This document shows, in pieces, positions 6,332-7,653 of a DNA stretch of 7,653 nt. The stretch lies in contig JAHZBS010000024.1 of the NCBI GenBank assembly GCA_019423265.1, forward strand, positions 10,243 to 17,895, given 5' to 3'. The notes below the pieces were generated by a model. It was not told the origin of the DNA and ran no database searches. It worked only from the letters and a program-made list of their open reading frames with translations. This DNA is from Clostridiales bacterium. Lineage in GTDB: Bacteria; Bacillota_A; Clostridia; Lachnospirales; Bianqueaceae. The translations under genes were made by a program, and so were the position numbers. Each line of letters opens with the position of its first letter. The stretch's first letter is position 1.

Positions 6332-6361
6332 CGGTGGAGAATAGGATAGGAGGTTTCCCCT

Positions 6362-7279
6362 ATGGCAGTATTTGAAGGATCTTGCACCGCATTCATCACC
6401 CCCTTTACAGAGAGTGGTGACAAGATTAACTATGTCACATTAGAACAGCTGATCGAGTTCCAGCTGCTCCACCATTCCGACGCCCTGATCGGTCTAAGCT
6501 CCACAGGCGAGGGGGCGGCGCTCTCGGAATCTGAGCGGACGGAGTATATGGAATTTGTGTGTGCAAAGGTCAAAAAGAGGGTGCCGCTGCTGTTTGAGAT
6601 CACAGCTGTCTCCACTCAAAGCGCTGCCGATCTCATTGTCCAGGCTGTTAAGGCCGGCGCAGACGGCGTGCTGGTGCCTCCACCCATCTACTGCCGCACG
6701 AGCCAGCGGGGAGTCTTTGATCACTATAAATACCTGGCGTCCAAATCCGCAATCCCCGTTATCGCCTACAATATTCCTATCCGGACTGGCTATACCATGG
6801 CTCCCAAGCTTATTGCAGAGCTGTGCCGAAACCATATATTGGAGGATCTGGTGGATGGAAGCGGCAATTTCACTGCTATATCGGAGACTCTGTCGCTCTG
6901 CCGTGATTCGCTTACCCTGTACGCTGGAAATGACGACACAATCCTGCCGATGCTGGCCTTCGGAGCAAAGGGCGCCATATCGGCGGCCGCTAATCTTTTT
7001 CCCCGTCAGCTCCACGACCTCGTCATGTCGTACCGCTGCCAGGACACAGCTGCGAGCTTGAACTTGCAATTGCAGCTAACCCCAATCTTCCGCGCCTTAT
7101 CGGTGGACATCAGTCCATCTCCTATTAAAGCTGCCGCGGCGCTGCTGGGACACAGCGCGGGGGTTTGCCGTCCTCCGCTTCCTACCCCGGATCCTGCCAG
7201 CCTTGAGCACCTGCGCAAAGTGCTGCTGGACTTTGGAGCGCTGGATGAAAAACATGAAGAATTGAAAACGAAAGGATGA
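6362..7279 (+). CDS. dapA: DapA-family protein lacking the Schiff-base lysine
   Basis: The DapA family makes 4-hydroxy-tetrahydrodipicolinate from pyruvate and aspartate semialdehyde, the first lysine-branch step, in the cytoplasm. The 305 residues cover the whole TIM barrel and align with E. coli DapA at a constant offset of three: Y110 (Y107), Y136 and R141 in AYNIPIRTG (Y133, R138), G189 (G186), I206 (I203). The lysine that binds pyruvate, K161 in E. coli, is V164 here (codon GTG, 6851-6853, in LVDGSGN where the family has IKEATGN or similar). T44 becomes S47 and Y106 becomes I109. The gene is intact, with an AGGAGG (6348-6353) eight bases before the ATG and a strong promoter, and lies seven bases before dapB. 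It may be a catalytically altered or structural/regulatory paralogue. The symbol reflects family and context only. Confidence 0.88.
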   Translation: MAVFEGSCTAFITPFTESGDKINYVTLEQLIEFQLLHHSDALIGLSSTGEGAALSESERTEYMEFVCAKVKKRVPLLFEITAVSTQSAADLIVQAVKAGADGVLVPPPIYCRTSQRGVFDHYKYLASKSAIPVIAYNIPIRTGYTMAPKLIAELCRNHILEDLVDGSGNFTAISETLSLCRDSLTLYAGNDDTILPMLAFGAKGAISAAANLFPRQLHDLVMSYRCQDTAASLNLQLQLTPIFRALSVDISPSPIKAAAALLGHSAGVCRPPLPTPDPASLEHLRKVLLDFGALDEKHEELKTKG

Positions 7280-7286
7280 TGATCCA

Positions 7287-7653
7287 ATGATTTCCATTTG
7301 TATGCATGGCTGTAATGGCAAAATGGGCCGCGTCATCTCCCAGATTGTGGCGGCCGATCCCTCCTGTTCCATCACTTGCGGGGTCGATCTCCAGTCTGCC
7401 GGCACAGAATACCCGGTTTATTCCTCCGTCACAGACTGTCAGGAACCCTTTGATGTCGTGATCGACTTCTCCACCGCCGCCGCCGTTGATTCCCTGCTAG
7501 CCCAGTGTATATCTCTGTCCAAACCGCTAGTCCTCTGTACCACCGGGCTCAGCGGTGCCCAGCGCCAAGCCGTTGCCGCGGCTGCAGCAGAAATTCCCAT
7601 TTTTTATTCCGCCAATATGTCTCTCGGCGTCAATCTGATAACGGCTCTGTGCC
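7287..7653 (+). CDS. dapB: 4-hydroxy-tetrahydrodipicolinate reductase, DapB (3'-truncated)
   Basis: DapB reduces the DapA product with NAD(P)H on the way to lysine and diaminopimelate for the cell wall. The 122 visible residues carry the Rossmann motif HGCNGKMG (7-14), D34 in GVD after the second strand (an acidic residue here usually fits NADH binding), VVIDFSTAAA, the CTTGLS loop, and SANMSLGVN near the edge, all typical of DapB. The frame stays open to the window end, and the catalytic His/Lys region lies outside. The ATG at 7287 follows AAAGGA (7271-7276) by ten bases, a slightly long spacing. It begins seven bases after the dapA stop and is clearly co-transcribed. Confidence 0.93.
   Translation, partial: MISICMHGCNGKMGRVISQIVAADPSCSITCGVDLQSAGTEYPVYSSVTDCQEPFDVVIDFSTAAAVDSLLAQCISLSKPLVLCTTGLSGAQRQAVAAAAAEIPIFYSANMSLGVNLITALC

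Noticed and set aside
6206..6361. Lysine riboswitch or T-box ahead of dapA
   Set aside because: The predicted leader is only about 46 bases, and the gap is filled by two promoters and short repeats. No riboswitch-scale stems or terminator are present.
6494..7069. A 191-codon minus-strand open frame inside dapA
   Set aside because: It is fully antisense to a recognisable DapA-family gene and shows no motif, promoter or ribosome site.

Overview
The window looks like chromosomal DNA of an anaerobic Firmicute, most likely a Clostridia-class gut-type bacterium. The grounds are a YesM/YesN-type two-component pair, strong AGGAGG-like ribosome binding sites, sigma-A promoters of the TTGACA-17-TATRAT type with extended -10 elements, nickel-pincer (lar) genes, and a moderate base composition. 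No genus can be named from the sequence alone. Nothing suggests a phage, transposon, CRISPR array or RNA gene.

Layout from left to right. (1) Positions 3-2190, plus strand: the 3' part of a LytS/YesM-type sensor histidine kinase, overlapping by 8 bases a YesN-type response regulator with an AraC output domain. (2) Positions 2269-4011, minus strand: a TIM-barrel alpha-glycosidase (GH31/GH36-like), convergent with the regulator. It has its own promoter, and its intrinsic terminator lies between the convergent stops. (3) Positions 4147-6205, minus strand: a two-gene lar operon, larE then larC. These are biosynthetic genes for the nickel-pincer nucleotide (NPN) cofactor of LarA-type racemases. 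larC is split into larC1 and larC2 at a run of nine A residues, arranged so that a -1 ribosomal slip joins the two frames. (4) Positions 6206-6361: a compact divergent promoter region with two near-ideal promoters back to back and repeated elements at both predicted start sites. (5) Positions 6362-7653, plus strand: a dapA-like gene followed after 7 bases by dapB, which runs off the right edge.

Two points stand out. First, the DapA-family protein aligns position for position with E. coli DapA (constant offset of +3) but has valine at residue 164, where the family has its Schiff-base lysine. It also has changes at two other active-site positions, yet it sits directly upstream of dapB. Second, larC has the architecture of a programmed -1 frameshift gene, as known for larC in Lactobacillus plantarum. 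The lar genes and the dapA-dapB genes leave from opposite sides of a shared regulatory region. The sensor/regulator pair probably controls carbohydrate uptake or use, which fits its neighbour, but its target cannot be read from this window.
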